Assembly (NCBI RefSeq): GCF_003935425.1
Contig: NZ_RHQN01000006.1
Span: 186,001-250,000 of the forward strand
Source: Pseudomonas sp. v388
GTDB taxonomy: Bacteria > Pseudomonadota > Gammaproteobacteria > Pseudomonadales > Pseudomonadaceae
DNA length: 64,000 bases
Direction: 5' to 3'
The position numbers were made by a program, and so were the translations under genes. Below are positions 28,777 to 39,614 of the stretch, in pieces. A model generated the notes under the pieces. The model was not told the origin of the DNA. It saw only the letters and a list, made by a program, of their open reading frames with translations, and ran no database searches. Positions within the stretch are counted from its first letter, which is position 1. Each line of letters opens with the position of its first letter.

Positions 28777-29260
28777 AAATACTCTCCAGTACGGTAGTCG
28801 AGGCGCCGTCGGTGGCGACTCCTGTGACGCGGTATAGCGTGACCGTCCCGCTGCAATTGGGCCGTATGATCGGCGTGGCCGTCGTGCCCAGGTTCTGGAG
28901 GCCAAAGTAGCCGCCGCCGCCTGCCTTCCATGCCACACCAGAAGTATTATTGGTTTGTTCGGAATTGACGGTCGCGGCCTCCGCCGGAGGAGCGCAACGC
29001 GTGTCTCCGACACATTTATCCATCTTGAAATCCTTGGCCTTGATCGAGGACTCTCCCATCCGCAGAGCCGCTTCCGCCATCTGAAAGCTCTTGTTACGCT
29101 GAGTCACACTGCCGGCCATCTTCTCCTGCAAGGTCGCGTTCTGCATGGAGGAAATGCCCAACATGGTCAGCAGCAACAGAAACACCAGGCTGACAAGCAA
29201 CACCATGCCCTGCTGCTGTCGGGCGAACCTGGGGCTCAATGCTCTTCGTTCTGTGGTCAT
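28763..29260 (-). CDS. pilX: Type IV minor pilin PilX
   Basis: 165 residues from the ATG at 29258-29260. The leader ends in QQQG before MVLLV, followed by a hydrophobic helix SLVFLLLLTMLGISSMQ and the family block ATLQEKMAGS...FQMAEAALR. Residue 5 of the mature protein is Val, not Glu, as in GspK-like tip pseudopilins. The C-terminal domain has a Cys pair around CVGDTRC. It overlaps pilY1 and lies 13 bp after pilW. Part of the priming complex with PilV, PilW, FimU and PilE. Confidence 0.92.
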   Translation of the reverse strand: MTTERRALSPRFARQQQGMVLLVSLVFLLLLTMLGISSMQNATLQEKMAGSVTQRNKSFQMAEAALRMGESSIKAKDFKMDKCVGDTRCAPPAEAATVNSEQTNNTSGVAWKAGGGGYFGLQNLGTTATPIIRPNCSGTVTLYRVTGVATDGASTTVLESIYASC

Positions 29261-29273
29261 GTTCAGGCTCGCA

Positions 29274-29981
29274 TCAAAAACGGTTGCGCAGGTAAGCGAC
29301 TGCGTTGAACTGCTGGTTCCGAACTCTCGCGTCCGGATCGGACAGCTCAAGCCTGATTCGGACGCTCAGGACATCCGCCCCATTGCCGGCAGTGATCGGA
29401 TTGGCCGCAAGGGAGTAGGTCATGGGCTGGCCCTTCATTCCGAACGAAATCTCAAAGCTACGGACGTTCTGCAGCAAGGGCTGCGGTTGAGCCGTGCCTA
29501 GCTGCATCGTCAGATCTGTTCCGTTCAGCCTGTAAATCAGCTGTCGCAGTGGGAAGGCGGTTTGCCCTGCCGCCGGCGCTTTGGAATTGGGATAGAGCTG
29601 AGCAGTGGTCTGACAATCCGAGATGATCGTCCAGGTGGGCGACGTGCCGGACGTTCCGACATCAGCGGTCACTACCGTCAGGGCCCTGTTGGTGGCATCC
29701 CACAGGATCGGATTAGTGAGCGCAGCGGGCCTGGCGATAGCCCCCGTCGCCAGCGCGCTGTCCAGCTGCAAACATCCATACATCCCCGCCATGCGCAACT
29801 CCTGAAGCATCTTGCTCAAGACAAAGCGCGCATCTTCCTGCATGCGTGCCGAGGCGTTCTGCGTCACGAAGGTGTTTCGGGAGGCGGTGAATATCTGGAT
29901 GATGCCCAGGCTGACGACCAACCCAAGGACCAGTGCCACCATGATTTCGACCAGACCGAAGCCTCTGGAAAGCTTTCTCAT
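29274..29981 (-). CDS. pilW: Type IV minor pilin PilW
   Basis: 235 residues. Leader MRKLSRG before FGLVE (Glu5 present), then the hydrophobic helix IMVALVLGLVVSLGIIQIF and the typical SRNTFVTQNASARMQEDARFVL written in parts. It belongs to the GspJ/PilW class. The ATG overlaps the pilV stop by 4 bases (ATGA). Together with PilV and PilX it forms the tip subcomplex. Confidence 0.92.
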   Translation of the reverse strand: MRKLSRGFGLVEIMVALVLGLVVSLGIIQIFTASRNTFVTQNASARMQEDARFVLSKMLQELRMAGMYGCLQLDSALATGAIARPAALTNPILWDATNRALTVVTADVGTSGTSPTWTIISDCQTTAQLYPNSKAPAAGQTAFPLRQLIYRLNGTDLTMQLGTAQPQPLLQNVRSFEISFGMKGQPMTYSLAANPITAGNGADVLSVRIRLELSDPDARVRNQQFNAVAYLRNRF

Positions 29982-30487
29982 GGGGTCACACCGATGCGTG
30001 AGGTAATCTCGATTTTCTGCGGATTGCTGGCCTGGGCTGTCCCGCCGGAAGCCTGCGCGGTGGCGGCTGCGGCGCGGGTGTCGTCCCAGCCGACAGTAAT
30101 GGTCACGAATCGATTCGGTTTGACAACGATACTGCCGGTACCGCTTGGCAGCCCTTCGATGTTGGCCCGAAAATCGGCAAGATCCTGGTCTTTGGCATTG
30201 GTCTGGTTACCGACAGGCGCAGTACCAGCGATGGGAAGGTCATAGAGCGCCAGCACGTCGGTCGAACCGTTGGCAGACGCGTTGCCGTCAACGTTGGCGC
30301 GTATGCGATCCATCATGTCGTAGGCGATGAAGCTGGCCTGGCTGCTGATGGTTGCGCTGTCTGTGTAGCGCAGGGCGTTGAGCTGAATCGCTGCCGCGCC
30401 CAGCAGGCCGATGGCAAGTATCAGGACCGAGACCAGAACTTCGATCAGGGTCATGCCGTTCTGGCGCTGTAGAGTCAATTTCCGCAT
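29978..30487 (-). CDS. pilV: Type IV minor pilin PilV
   Basis: 169 residues. Leader MRKLTLQRQNG before MTLIE, then VLVSVLILAIGLLGAAAIQL, which is the PilV/GspI signature, and RYTDSATISSQASFIAYDMMDRIRAN in the linker. The start overlaps the fimU stop by 13 bases. Second gene of the minor pilin operon. Confidence 0.92.
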   Translation of the reverse strand: MRKLTLQRQNGMTLIEVLVSVLILAIGLLGAAAIQLNALRYTDSATISSQASFIAYDMMDRIRANVDGNASANGSTDVLALYDLPIAGTAPVGNQTNAKDQDLADFRANIEGLPSGTGSIVVKPNRFVTITVGWDDTRAAAATAQASGGTAQASNPQKIEITSRIGVTP

Positions 30488-30945
30488 GGTGAACTTACAC
30501 CTACCGTGATCCGCCCGGTCAGGCAGACATTGACGGTCTTGGTTATCGAGCCACGCGTATAAGTCATCGCCACCGCCGAGCTCGGCGTGTTCAAGCCGCC
30601 GAGATTGTTGAAGTCCATCGCATTGACGTTAGCGACCACCAGTGTCGCGCCGCTGCTTAAAGCCGGAACCTTGCGCAAGACCGTTGCCGCAGTGGCCAGG
30701 GTCACCTGCAACTCGGTCGCCCAGTCGGTTCCGCTGGTTGGCGCGATGCGTACCGTCACTCCTCTGTTTATCGCCTCAAGACGCGCATAGTTGAGCGCCC
30801 GCTGCAGATCGCTCACCTCGGTTTCCACTTTGTTGTTCTGAATGGAGCTGCTGAAATTCGGGATGGCAATGGCAGCCAGGATGCCCACCAGGGACACAGT
30901 GACTAACAATTCCACGAGGCTGAATCCCTTGGCGATACGGCGCAT
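30475..30945 (-). CDS. fimU: Type IV minor pilin FimU (GspH family)
   Basis: 156 residues. Leader MRRIAKG before FSLVE, hydrophobic helix [20 protein letters not shown], and the GspH-type linker DLQRALNYARLEAINRGVTV. Two C-terminal cysteines (NVCLTG and SPCGN) fit the disulphide seen in FimU. First gene of the leftward operon fimU-pilV-pilW-pilX-pilY1-pilE. An AlgR-like box lies about 65 bp upstream. Confidence 0.9.
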   Translation of the reverse strand: MRRIAKGFSLVELLVTVSLVGILAAIAIPNFSSSIQNNKVETEVSDLQRALNYARLEAINRGVTVRIAPTSGTDWATELQVTLATAATVLRKVPALSSGATLVVANVNAMDFNNLGGLNTPSSAVAMTYTRGSITKTVNVCLTGRITVGVSSPCGN

Positions 30946-31005
30946 TGAGTGTCTCCTAGACGTTACGACTATAAGGCAGCAACGCCTCTGGAAAAGCCAT
31001 AGCGG

Positions 31006-31015
31006 GACGTACGGT
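31006..31015 (-). promoter_or_regulatory. Candidate AlgR box upstream of fimU
   Basis: Reverse strand ACCGTACGTC matches the P. aeruginosa AlgR consensus ACCGTTCGTC at 9 of 10 positions. AlgR drives the fimU operon in P. aeruginosa. A 10-base match alone could be chance. Confidence 0.5.
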
Positions 31016-31076
31016 AGTTTTGCGATGACGAGTGCCCGGAAGCGTTGCCAACCGTGTTTTCCAGGGAGGAAAGCGT

Positions 31077-31577
31077 GTGAAACATGGAGGTTTTACTCTG
31101 ATCGAGCTGCTGATCGTACTGGCGTTGCTGGCAGTGCTGGCTGGCGCGGCGGCCCCTTCTTTCACTGACCTGCTGGGTAGCCAGCGCAGACAGGCCGCCG
31201 CCCAGGAACTGGCGAGCGGTATCCGCTCGGCACGTCTCACCGCCGTGACACGCAGTCAGGTGATAACGATTCATGCCATTGATGCAGACTGGAGCAACGG
31301 CTGGAGGATCATCACCGACCTGGACGGCCGCGGCCCCGACGAAAAGGACGTGCTGCTGGTCGAGCGGGCCAGCGGCGCGAAAACCCGAATCGTCGGTAAC
31401 AGCAAGGTGGCGCAGTACCTGAGCTTCGACGGCCTCGGGGGCTTGCGGCGAGCCGCCAATGGCACATTGCACGTCTGCGTGAAAGACCAGCCGGTCAGCC
31501 ACTACCGGATCATCGTCAGCATCACAGGTCGGGTAAGGGTCGAAGACACCAGGACCCCGCACCCACCCTGCGCATGA
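31077..31577 (+). CDS. fimT: FimT-like pseudopilin (GspH family)
   Basis: 166 residues from a GTG at 31077, chosen because AGGGAGGA stands 6 bases upstream. The leader MKHGG before FTLIE is very short, and the hydrophobic helix LLIVLALLAVLAGAAAPSF follows. The GspH-like linker RRQAAAQELASGIRSARLTAVTRSQV continues into a beta domain with two cysteines near the end (HVCVK, HPPCA). FimT-type proteins can bind DNA for natural transformation. It is read rightward, opposite to fimU, and ends 6 bp before the converging ispH stop. Confidence 0.85.
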   Translation: MKHGGFTLIELLIVLALLAVLAGAAAPSFTDLLGSQRRQAAAQELASGIRSARLTAVTRSQVITIHAIDADWSNGWRIITDLDGRGPDEKDVLLVERASGAKTRIVGNSKVAQYLSFDGLGGLRRAANGTLHVCVKDQPVSHYRIIVSITGRVRVEDTRTPHPPCA

Positions 31578-31583
31578 AGCGAC

Positions 31584-32531
31584 TTACAGCAGCGACTTGA
31601 CCCGCAGTTCCTTGGGCATGGAGAACGTGATGTTTTCCTCGCGCCCCGCCAGCTCATCGGCGCCGGTCGCGCCCCAGGCGTGGAGCTGCTGGATCACGCC
31701 GCGCACCAGCACTTCCGGTGCCGAGGCGCCGGCCGTAATGCCGATGCGCTCAACGCCGTCGAACCAGCTGCGCTGCATGTCTTCGGCGCCATCGATCAGG
31801 TACGCCGGAGTCGCCATCCGCTCGGCCAGTTCACGCAGGCGATTGGAGTTGGAGCTGTTCGGGCTGCCGACCACCAGCACCACATCGCACTCGTCGGCCA
31901 GTTGTTTCACGGCGTCCTGGCGATTTTGCGTGGCGTAGCAGATGTCGTCCTTGCGCGGACCGCCAATGGCCGGGAAGCGTGTCCGCAGCGCGTCGATCAC
32001 CCGGCTGGTGTCATCCATGGACAAGGTGGTCTGAGTGACGAATGCCAGGCTTTCAGGGTTGCGAACCTGCAGACCGGCAACATCTTCTTCGTCTTCGACC
32101 AGATAAATGGCGCCACCGTTGCTCGCGTCATACTGCCCCATGGTGCCTTCGACTTCCGGGTGGCCTTCGTGACCGATCAGGATGCATTCACGGCCGTCGC
32201 GGCTGTAGCGGGCAACCTCGATATGCACCTTGGTCACCAGCGGGCAGGTGGCGTCGAACACTTTCAGTCCGCGACCGGCAGCTTCGGTGCGTACCGCCTG
32301 GGAAACGCCGTGGGCGCTGAAGATCACGATGACGTCGTCCGGCACCTGGTCGAGCTCTTCGACGAAGATCGCGCCACGCGAGCGCAGGTCTTCGACGACG
32401 AATTTGTTGTGAACGACCTCATGGCGCACATAAATCGGCGGACCAAACACTTCCAGGGCACGATTGACGATTTCGATCGCGCGGTCCACACCGGCACAAA
32501 AGCCGCGGGGGTTGGCGAGTTTGATTTGCAT
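31584..32531 (-). CDS. ispH: 4-hydroxy-3-methylbut-2-enyl diphosphate reductase
   Basis: 315 residues. Iron-sulphur enzyme of the last step of the MEP isoprenoid pathway, giving IPP and DMAPP. The three cluster cysteines lie in [24 protein letters not shown] and [11 protein letters not shown]. The catalytic Glu region [14 protein letters not shown] and the HGV motif SAHGVSQAV are present. It leads into the housekeeping block fkpB-lspA-ileS-ribF upstream, with a 57-bp gap to fkpB. Confidence 0.96.
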   Translation of the reverse strand: MQIKLANPRGFCAGVDRAIEIVNRALEVFGPPIYVRHEVVHNKFVVEDLRSRGAIFVEELDQVPDDVIVIFSAHGVSQAVRTEAAGRGLKVFDATCPLVTKVHIEVARYSRDGRECILIGHEGHPEVEGTMGQYDASNGGAIYLVEDEEDVAGLQVRNPESLAFVTQTTLSMDDTSRVIDALRTRFPAIGGPRKDDICYATQNRQDAVKQLADECDVVLVVGSPNSSNSNRLRELAERMATPAYLIDGAEDMQRSWFDGVERIGITAGASAPEVLVRGVIQQLHAWGATGADELAGREENITFSMPKELRVKSLL

Positions 32532-32588
32532 GCTGTGCCTCGTATTTACGTGCGGAGCAGCCCGGCCGAAGCCGGGTCATGGAGCCAT

Positions 32589-33065
32589 TCAGGAAGCCAG
32601 TATCGCCTTCACTTCGAATATCTGCACTTCGAAGTCCAGGGTCTTGCCGGCCAGAGGGTGGTTGAAGTCGATGGTGACCTGTTCGTCATCGAACGCTTTC
32701 ACCACGCCGGGCAGTTCAGTGTTGGCCGCATCATTGAAGATCACCAGCAAGCCTTCCGACAGTTCCATGTCCTGGAATTGCGAGCGTGGCATGATCTGCA
32801 CGTTTTGCGGGTTGGGCTGACCAAAGGCGTTTTCCGGCAGGATCTGCACACTCCGGCGGTCGCCAGCCTTGAAGCCGAAAATCGCCGCTTCGAAACCTGG
32901 CAACAGGTTGCCGTCACCGACCTTGAACGTGGCCGGAGCCTTGTCGAACGTGCTGTCCACGGTGTCACCGTTTTCCAGACGCAGGGCGAAATGCAGGGTG
33001 ACTTCCGTGTTCTGGCCGATGCGCAACTCGTTTGCTGCGCCCGAGGCCGAAGACTGATCAGTCAT
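32589..33065 (-). CDS. fkpB: FKBP-type peptidyl-prolyl isomerase, SlyD/FkpB type
   Basis: 158 residues from the ATG at 33063-33065, overlapping the lspA stop by 8 bases. The FKBP part (VTLHFALRLENGDTVDSTF, then GDGNLLPGFEAAIFGFKAGD) is interrupted by the IF chaperone insert (about 80-130) ending DFNHPLAGKTLDFEV, the SlyD/FkpB hallmark. The His-rich metal tail of SlyD is absent, which supports FkpB. Placement between ileS-lspA and ispH is the same as in enterobacteria. Confidence 0.92.
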   Translation of the reverse strand: MTDQSSASGAANELRIGQNTEVTLHFALRLENGDTVDSTFDKAPATFKVGDGNLLPGFEAAIFGFKAGDRRSVQILPENAFGQPNPQNVQIMPRSQFQDMELSEGLLVIFNDAANTELPGVVKAFDDEQVTIDFNHPLAGKTLDFEVQIFEVKAILAS

Positions 33066-33570
33066 TGACGGTTTCTCCGGTTTTCTTGCTCTTGAACATG
33101 TCCAGCGCCAGCATGATCGCACCGACGGTAATTGCGCTGTCGGCCACGTTGAACGCCGGGAAGCCATGCTCTTTGTAGTGTACGAAGATGAAATCGATCA
33201 CGTGTCCGATGGCGACCCGGTCATACAGGTTACCTAGCGCCCCACCCAATACCAGCGCCAGCGCCACCGCCAGCCAGGTGTCGTCGCGGCCGAGACGTTT
33301 GAGCCAGACGACAAGCACTGCACTGACCACGATCGCGATCAGCGCAAACAACCAGCGCTGCCAACCGGAGCTGTCGGCGAGAAAGCTGAACGCCGCTCCG
33401 GTGTTGTACGCCAGCATCCAGCTGAAGTAGTCGGGAATGATCACGATCTGCTCGTACAGATCCAGCCGGTTTTCGAAGTAGTACTTGCTGGCCTGGTCAA
33501 TGACCACGACCAGCACGCTCAACCACAACCAGCTCAAACGGCCAAAACGGCCCTGCGCCGAGTTAGGCAT
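33058..33570 (-). CDS. lspA: Signal peptidase II (prolipoprotein)
   Basis: 170 residues from the ATG at 33568-33570; it overlaps the ileS stop by 8 bases. Four membrane helices. Cleaves lipoprotein signal peptides before the lipid-modified Cys. The conserved blocks are [11 protein letters not shown], the catalytic Asp in [10 protein letters not shown] and the second catalytic Asp in AFNVADSAI. BamD and the 52642 lipoprotein in this window are expected substrates. Confidence 0.95.
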   Translation of the reverse strand: MPNSAQGRFGRLSWLWLSVLVVVIDQASKYYFENRLDLYEQIVIIPDYFSWMLAYNTGAAFSFLADSSGWQRWLFALIAIVVSAVLVVWLKRLGRDDTWLAVALALVLGGALGNLYDRVAIGHVIDFIFVHYKEHGFPAFNVADSAITVGAIMLALDMFKSKKTGETVND

Positions 33571-36394
33571 AGTGACGCACCTCGCCGGCACCACTGATGT
33601 TGTCCACGCAACGACCGCAGATTTCCGGATGTTCCGGATTCACGCCGACGTCTTCGCGGTGATGCCAGCAACGGGCGCACTTGGTGTGGCCGGATTTGAC
33701 TACTTTCAGCTTCAGGCCAGCCACTTCCGTCACGACCGCATCGGCCGGAGCCGATACCAGCGGTGCGACACTGGCAGTCGAGGTGATCAGTACGAAGCGC
33801 AGCTCGTTGCCCAGCTTCGACAGATCGGACACCAGCGACTCTTCCGCGTACAGGGTCACTTCTGCCTGCAGGTTGCCGCCGATGGCCTTGGCAGCGCGCA
33901 GGTTTTCCATTTCCTTGTTGACCGACGTCTTCACCGCCATGATCCGCTCCCAATAGGCGCGGTCCAGCTCGAAGCCTTCCGGCATTTCGGTCAGGCCTTC
34001 GTACCAGGTGTTGAGCATCACCGATTCGTTGCGCTCGCCCGGCAGGAATTGCCACAGCTCGTCTGCAGTGAACGCCAGGATCGGTGCGATCCAGCGCACC
34101 AGCGCTTCGGAGATGTGGAACAGCGCGGTCTGGCAGGAGCGACGCGCGGTGCTGTTGGCACCAGTGGTGTACTGACGGTCCTTGATGATGTCCAGGTAGA
34201 AACCACCCAGCTCCTGCACGCAGAAGTTGTGGATCTTGGAGTACACGTTCCAGAAGCGGTATTCGCCGTAATGCTCTTGCAGCTCGCGTTGCAGCAGCAA
34301 GGCGCGGTCCACCGCCCAACGATCCAGGGCGAGCATTTCCTCGGCCGGCAGGATGTCGGTCGCCGGGTTGAAGCCCGACAGGTTGGAGAGCAGGAAGCGC
34401 GCAGTGTTACGAATGCGGCGATAGGCATCGGCGCTGCGCTGCAGGATCTGGTCCGACACCGCCATTTCGCCCGAATAGTCGGTCGCCGAAACCCACAGAC
34501 GCATGATGTCGGCGCCCAGCGAGTCATTGACCTTTTGCGGAGCCACGACGTTGTTCAGCGACTTGGACATCTTGCGGCCATTCTCGTCGACCACGAACCC
34601 GTGGGTCAGCAGTTCGCGATATGGCGCGTGGTTGTCGATGGCGCAACCTGTCAGCAGCGACGAGTGGAACCAGCCACGATGCTGGTCGGAGCCTTCCAGG
34701 TACAGGTCGGCGCGTGGACCGCTGTCGTGGCCCATCGGGTGCGAGCCGCGCAGAACGTGCCAGTGTGTGGTGCCGGAATCGAACCAGACGTCGAGCGTGT
34801 CGGAGATCTTGTCGTACTTGGCGGCTTCGTCGCCCAGCAGTTCGCTGGCGTCGAGCTTGAACCACGCCTCGATGCCCTCTTTCTCGACGCGCTGGGCCAC
34901 TTCTTCCATCAGCTCGACGGTGCGTGGGTGCAGTTCGCCGCTTTCCTTGTGCAGGAAGAACGGGATCGGCACGCCCCAGTTGCGCTGACGCGAGATGCAC
35001 CAGTCCGGACGGTTGGCGATCATCGAATGCAGACGCGCCTGACCCCAGGCCGGCACGAATTTGGTGTCTTCGATGGCCTTGACCGCACGTTCACGCAGGG
35101 TGTCGCCGGCATCAGGCTGCTTGTCCATCCCCACGAACCACTGCGCGGTGGCGCGGTAGATCAGCGGCGTCTTGTGGCGCCAGCAATGCATGTAGCTGTG
35201 GCTGATGGTTTCGGTGTCCATCAGGCTGCCGACTTCGCGCAGCTTGTCGATGATGTTCTGGTTCGCCTTGAAGATGAACTGGCCGCCGAAGAACTCCAGC
35301 GACTCGACATACACGCCGTTGCTCTGCACCGGGCTGAGGATGTCGTCGTTGCTCATCCCGTATTGCTTGCAGATGTTGAAGTCATCGACGCCGTAGGCCG
35401 GCGAGCTGTGGACCACACCGGTGCCGGCGCCCAGTTCGACGTAGTCGGCCAGATAGATCGGCGACAGACGGTCATAGAACGGGTGGCGGAAGTTGATCAG
35501 GTCCAGCGACTGGCCGGTGGTCGTGGCAATCACCGCGCCGTCGAGCTTGTAGCGCGTCAGGCAGCTCTCAACCAGCTCGGAAGCCAGCACCAGCAGTTTG
35601 TCGCCGACGTCGACCAGCGAGTACTCAAATTCCGGATGAACGTTCAGCGCCTGGTTGGCCGGGATGGTCCACGGGGTGGTGGTCCAGATCACGATCGAAG
35701 CCGGTTTGCCCAGCGCAGGCAGGCCGAATGCCGCAGCAAGCTTCGCCTCGTCGGCAACCGGGAACGCGACGTCGATGGTCGAGGATTTCTTGTCCTGGTA
35801 TTCGACTTCGGCTTCGGCCAGAGCCGAGCCACAGTCGAAGCACCAGTTGACCGGCTTGAGCCCCTTGAAGACGAAGCCGCCCTTGACCATTTCCGCCAAC
35901 GCACGGATTTCCCCGGCTTCATTGGAGAAGTTCATGGTCAGGTACGGATTGCTCCAGTCGCCCAGAACACCCAGACGGATGAATTCGGACTTCTGGCCTT
36001 CGACCTGCTCGGCGGCATAGGCGCGGCTCAACTCACGCGTCTTGTCGGCAGGCAGGTTCTTGCCGTGGGTCACTTCGACCTTGTGCTCGATCGGCAGACC
36101 GTGGCAGTCCCAGCCTGGAACATAAGGCGCGTCGAAGCCCGACAGGGTCTTGGAACGCAGAATCATGTCCTTGAGGATCTTGTTGACCGCATGACCGATG
36201 TGAATCGTGCCGTTGGCATAAGGAGGGCCGTCGTGCAGGACGAACTTCGGACGATCCTTGCCAATTTCGCGCAGCTTCTGGTACAGGCCAATGCTGTCCC
36301 AGCGCTGCAGAGTTTGCGGCTCGCGCTGGGGCAGGCCGGCCTTCATAGGGAAGGCGGTGTCCGGAAGGTTTAGCGTGGCTTTATAGTCGGTCAT
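33563..36394 (-). CDS. ileS: Isoleucyl-tRNA synthetase
   Basis: 943 residues, class Ia synthetase. HIGH motif at residues 65-68 ([11 protein letters not shown]), editing domain CP1 in between ([13 protein letters not shown], the conserved threonine-rich site, and [16 protein letters not shown]), KMSKS loop near 602 (KMSKSLNN), anticodon-binding domain, and a C-terminal zinc site with CARCWHHR and CGRC. Bacterial type 1 by length and zinc end. Between ribF and lspA, with a 20-bp gap to ribF. Confidence 0.97.
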   Translation of the reverse strand: MTDYKATLNLPDTAFPMKAGLPQREPQTLQRWDSIGLYQKLREIGKDRPKFVLHDGPPYANGTIHIGHAVNKILKDMILRSKTLSGFDAPYVPGWDCHGLPIEHKVEVTHGKNLPADKTRELSRAYAAEQVEGQKSEFIRLGVLGDWSNPYLTMNFSNEAGEIRALAEMVKGGFVFKGLKPVNWCFDCGSALAEAEVEYQDKKSSTIDVAFPVADEAKLAAAFGLPALGKPASIVIWTTTPWTIPANQALNVHPEFEYSLVDVGDKLLVLASELVESCLTRYKLDGAVIATTTGQSLDLINFRHPFYDRLSPIYLADYVELGAGTGVVHSSPAYGVDDFNICKQYGMSNDDILSPVQSNGVYVESLEFFGGQFIFKANQNIIDKLREVGSLMDTETISHSYMHCWRHKTPLIYRATAQWFVGMDKQPDAGDTLRERAVKAIEDTKFVPAWGQARLHSMIANRPDWCISRQRNWGVPIPFFLHKESGELHPRTVELMEEVAQRVEKEGIEAWFKLDASELLGDEAAKYDKISDTLDVWFDSGTTHWHVLRGSHPMGHDSGPRADLYLEGSDQHRGWFHSSLLTGCAIDNHAPYRELLTHGFVVDENGRKMSKSLNNVVAPQKVNDSLGADIMRLWVSATDYSGEMAVSDQILQRSADAYRRIRNTARFLLSNLSGFNPATDILPAEEMLALDRWAVDRALLLQRELQEHYGEYRFWNVYSKIHNFCVQELGGFYLDIIKDRQYTTGANSTARRSCQTALFHISEALVRWIAPILAFTADELWQFLPGERNESVMLNTWYEGLTEMPEGFELDRAYWERIMAVKTSVNKEMENLRAAKAIGGNLQAEVTLYAEESLVSDLSKLGNELRFVLITSTASVAPLVSAPADAVVTEVAGLKLKVVKSGHTKCARCWHHREDVGVNPEHPEICGRCVDNISGAGEVRHYA

Positions 36395-36414
36395 TTCAGG
36401 CTCTTGATTTGCAG

Positions 36415-37341
36415 TTAACCATGCCAGTGGGCACGGGCGGCGGCGACGTCCGCATTGATCGCCGTCTTGAGCGCCTCCAGCGAGGCAAAACGCTGCTCAT
36501 CACGCAGCTTGTGGTGGAAAGCCACCGTCAAACGCCGGCCATAAAGATCACCGGCAAAATCCAGAAGGTGTACCTCGAGGTGGGCACTGCCGTCTCCGGC
36601 CACGGTCGGACGCACACCAATATTGGCAACTCCCGGCCAGGCCTTGCCGTCGACGTCTACGCTGACCAGGTAAACCCCGCTCAACGGCACGCGACGACGC
36701 TTGAGCTGCACGTTGGCCGTGGGCGTACCCAACTGGCGCGCCAGCTTCTGGCCGTGCAGTACCCGTCCGGCAATCCGGAACGGGCGGCCGAGCAAGCGCT
36801 CGGCAAGGGGGAAATCCGCGCCAGCCAGGGCCTTACGCACCTTGGTACTGCTGACGCGAACGCCATCGATTTCAACGGTCTGCGCCGCTTCCACGGTAAA
36901 GCCGTGGGTTTCGCCGAATTGTTGCAGGAAGTCGAAGTCGCCGATGCGGTCGCAACCGAAGCGAAAATCGTCGCCGACTTCCAGATGCTCGATACCCAGA
37001 CCATCGATCAGCACGGTCTCGACGAACTCCACAGCGCTGAGCTTGCTCAGGCGCTGGTTGAACGACAGGCACAGCACCCGGTCCACGCCTTCGGCGGCGA
37101 GCAGTTCGAGCTTGTCGCGCAGGCGGGCCAGTCGGGCCGGAGCCGTCTCCGGGGCGAAGAATTCACGCGGCTGCGGCTCGAAAATCACCACGCAGCTGGG
37201 CAGACCCAACTCGACCGCACGCTCGCGCAGCCGCGCCAGGATAGCCTGGTGGCCGCGGTGTACACCGTCGAAATTGCCAATCGTGGCGACGCAGCCCCGA
37301 TGATGGGGGCGCAGATTGTGGAGGCCTCTGACCAGCTGCAT
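36415..37341 (-). CDS. ribF: Bifunctional riboflavin kinase / FAD synthetase
   Basis: 308 residues from the ATG at 37339-37341 ([10 protein letters not shown] is the family opening; an ATG six codons upstream is also in frame). The N-terminal FMN adenylyltransferase domain has [13 protein letters not shown]; the C-terminal riboflavin kinase domain has GTPTANVQL and the metal-binding PxANxxL pattern, with the catalytic Glu in HLEVHLLDF. Makes FMN and FAD. Followed by ileS, as in most gamma-proteobacteria. Confidence 0.95.
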   Translation of the reverse strand: MQLVRGLHNLRPHHRGCVATIGNFDGVHRGHQAILARLRERAVELGLPSCVVIFEPQPREFFAPETAPARLARLRDKLELLAAEGVDRVLCLSFNQRLSKLSAVEFVETVLIDGLGIEHLEVGDDFRFGCDRIGDFDFLQQFGETHGFTVEAAQTVEIDGVRVSSTKVRKALAGADFPLAERLLGRPFRIAGRVLHGQKLARQLGTPTANVQLKRRRVPLSGVYLVSVDVDGKAWPGVANIGVRPTVAGDGSAHLEVHLLDFAGDLYGRRLTVAFHHKLRDEQRFASLEALKTAINADVAAARAHWHG

Positions 37342-37472
37342 AACGCACTTCTTGCTCATAAAGTGGCCGATTATAACCACACACGGCCCAGGACGACAGG
37401 CAACACGCCAAGGCCCGATAACGGCTGCCGGCACGCACTGCGAAAAACCGGCAGCCACCCTTTTGAAAATGT

Positions 37473-39011
37473 CTACATGATCGCCTTGCGGGCAAAGTCC
37501 CGGAGGCGAAAGCCCATCAACAGCAGCATGGCGAAATAGGTAACCACACCCGCGACCACAAGAACACCCAGGCGCATGAACCGTTCGAGCATCTGGCCCT
37601 GGTCCCAGGCGGGCATTATGTGCATCAGTCCCAGCAATACCGCCGACATGGCCGTGACTGCGACGATCAGCTTGATCAGGAACTTCGTCCAGCCCGGTTG
37701 CGGCTGGAACAGATCCTGACGACGCAACTGCCAGAACAGCAGGCCGGCATTGATGCAGGCACCGACACTGATCGCCAGCGCCAGCCCCGCGTGCTGTAAC
37801 GGCACGATGAAGGCCAGGTTGAGCAACTGAGTCACGATCAGGGTGAATACCGCGATCTTCACCGGAGTGCGAATGTTCTGCTGCGCGTAGAACCCCGGCG
37901 CGAGCACCTTGATCAGGATGATGCCCAGCAGGCCCACCGAATAGGCGACCAGTGCACGCTGGGTCATGGCCGCGTCCAGCGCGTCGAACTTGCCGTACTG
38001 GAACAGCGACACCGTCAGCGGCTCAGCCAGCAGGCCCAGGGCCAGCGTACACGGCAGCACCAATACGAAACACAGGCGCAAGCCCCAGTCGAGGATTCGC
38101 GAATATTCGTGGCGATCCTTCTGGGCGTAGGTTTTCGACAGGATCGGCAACAGGATCGTACCCAATGCCACGCCCAGCACTCCGGACGGCAACTCCATCA
38201 AGCGGTCGGCATAGTACATCCACGACACCGAACCTGCGACCAGGAACGAGGCGAAGATGGTGTTGATGATCAGGGAAATCTGACTGACGGAGACGCCGAG
38301 GATCGCCGGCAACATTTGCTTCATTACCCGCCAGACGCCTGAGTCACGCAGGTTCAGACGTGGCAGCACCAGCATGCCGATGCGCTTGAGATGCGGCAGT
38401 TGATAGAGCAGTTGCAACAGACCACCGGCCAGCACCGCCCAGCCCAGCGCCATGACAGGCGGATCGAAGTACGGTGTCAGGAACAGGGCGAAACCGATCA
38501 TGCTGACGTTCAGCAGCGTCGGCACGAAGGCCGGAACGGAAAAGCGGTTCCAGGTATTGAGGATCGCGCCGGCCAGCGAAGACAGGGAGATCAGCAATAT
38601 ATAAGGAAAGGTTACCCGCAGCAGGTCGGTGGTCAGCGCGTACTTTTCAGGAGAATCGACGAAGCCGGGGGCCGTGGCCCAGATCACCCACGGCGCGAAC
38701 ACCACGCCCAGCAGCGTGACCAGCGCCAACGCCAGGGTGAGCAAGCCGGTGACATAGGCGACAAAAGTGCGGGTCGCCTCTTCGCCCTGCTGGCTTTTAT
38801 ATTCCGCCAGGATCGGCACGAAAGCCTGGGAGAACGCACCCTCGGCGAAGATCCGGCGCAGCAGGTTGGGCAGCTTGAAGGCGATGAAAAAGGCGTCCGT
38901 GGCCATCCCGGCACCGAAGGTGCGGGCGATGATCGTGTCGCGAATGAAGCCCAGCACCCTGGAAAGCATGGTGATGGAGCTGACCGCAGCCAGTGACTTG
39001 AGTAGATTCAT
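37473..39011 (-). CDS. murJ: Lipid II flippase MurJ
   Basis: 512 residues from the ATG at 39009-39011. A MATE/MVF-family protein of about 14 hydrophobic segments moving lipid II across the inner membrane. The opening [29 protein letters not shown] is the MviN signature in part; conserved charged residues include the Arg in RVLGFIRD and those in [20 protein letters not shown]. 131 bp separate it from ribF. Confidence 0.95.
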   Translation of the reverse strand: MNLLKSLAAVSSITMLSRVLGFIRDTIIARTFGAGMATDAFFIAFKLPNLLRRIFAEGAFSQAFVPILAEYKSQQGEEATRTFVAYVTGLLTLALALVTLLGVVFAPWVIWATAPGFVDSPEKYALTTDLLRVTFPYILLISLSSLAGAILNTWNRFSVPAFVPTLLNVSMIGFALFLTPYFDPPVMALGWAVLAGGLLQLLYQLPHLKRIGMLVLPRLNLRDSGVWRVMKQMLPAILGVSVSQISLIINTIFASFLVAGSVSWMYYADRLMELPSGVLGVALGTILLPILSKTYAQKDRHEYSRILDWGLRLCFVLVLPCTLALGLLAEPLTVSLFQYGKFDALDAAMTQRALVAYSVGLLGIILIKVLAPGFYAQQNIRTPVKIAVFTLIVTQLLNLAFIVPLQHAGLALAISVGACINAGLLFWQLRRQDLFQPQPGWTKFLIKLIVAVTAMSAVLLGLMHIMPAWDQGQMLERFMRLGVLVVAGVVTYFAMLLLMGFRLRDFARKAIM

Positions 39012-39262
39012 GTAAAGAGTTGTGCGCCTTTGCCAAAGGATCTGCGATGGAGCGATCCATTTATGCGATACTCCGCGCCGCAAAAGGCCCGAAGTCAAAG
39101 CCCGCGAGTTTACAGGTCGCACGCCGGAAATGAATCCTCCGGAAAAATGTAGTGACCACTCAGCGGAACGCCCTAACTGCCCTTGACAACTCTTCCAGTC
39201 ATCGGCATGATTCGCGGCCTATTTTGTTCGCTATTTCACAAAGTCTTTCGAGGAGCTCGACG

Positions 39263-39541
39263 GTGGCCAACACACCTTCCGCCAAAAAACGTGCAAAACA
39301 GGCTGAGAAGCGTCGCAGCCACAACGCCAGCCTGCGTTCCATGGTTCGTACCTACATCAAGAATGTAGTTAAAGCCATCGACGCAAAAGACGCTGAAAAA
39401 GCGCAAGCTGCTTATGTTCTGGCAGTGCCTGTTATCGACCGCATGGCCGACAAAGGCATCATCCACAAGAACAAAGCTGCTCGCCATAAAGGCCGTCTGA
39501 ATGGTCACATCAAGGCCCTGAGCCTTGCTGCTGCCGCCTAA
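39263..39541 (+). CDS. rpsT: 30S ribosomal protein S20
   Basis: 92 residues from a GTG start, as often found for rpsT; GAGGAG lies 9 bases upstream. Very basic N-terminus ([20 protein letters not shown]) and helical body ending in LSLAAAA. It binds 16S rRNA early in assembly. Divergent from murJ and followed by a strong terminator. Confidence 0.96.
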   Translation: MANTPSAKKRAKQAEKRRSHNASLRSMVRTYIKNVVKAIDAKDAEKAQAAYVLAVPVIDRMADKGIIHKNKAARHKGRLNGHIKALSLAAAA

Positions 39542-39556
39542 GCGTCCAGCTTGTTG

Positions 39557-39584
39557 AAAAACCGACCCAAGGGTCGGTTTTTTA
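39557..39584. terminator. Rho-independent terminator after rpsT
   Basis: AAAACCGACCC-AA-GGGTCGGTTTTTT stem with a T run (rightward) and A run, between converging rpsT and creA. Confidence 0.92.
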
Positions 39585-39614
39585 TTGCCTGAGATTTGAT
39601 GCCGCAAGCAAAGA

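Noticed and set aside
33485-36373. 962-codon open frame antisense to ileS
   Set aside because: Antisense of ileS, which carries HIGH, KMSKS and zinc motifs. No ribosome site or promoter for the forward frame.
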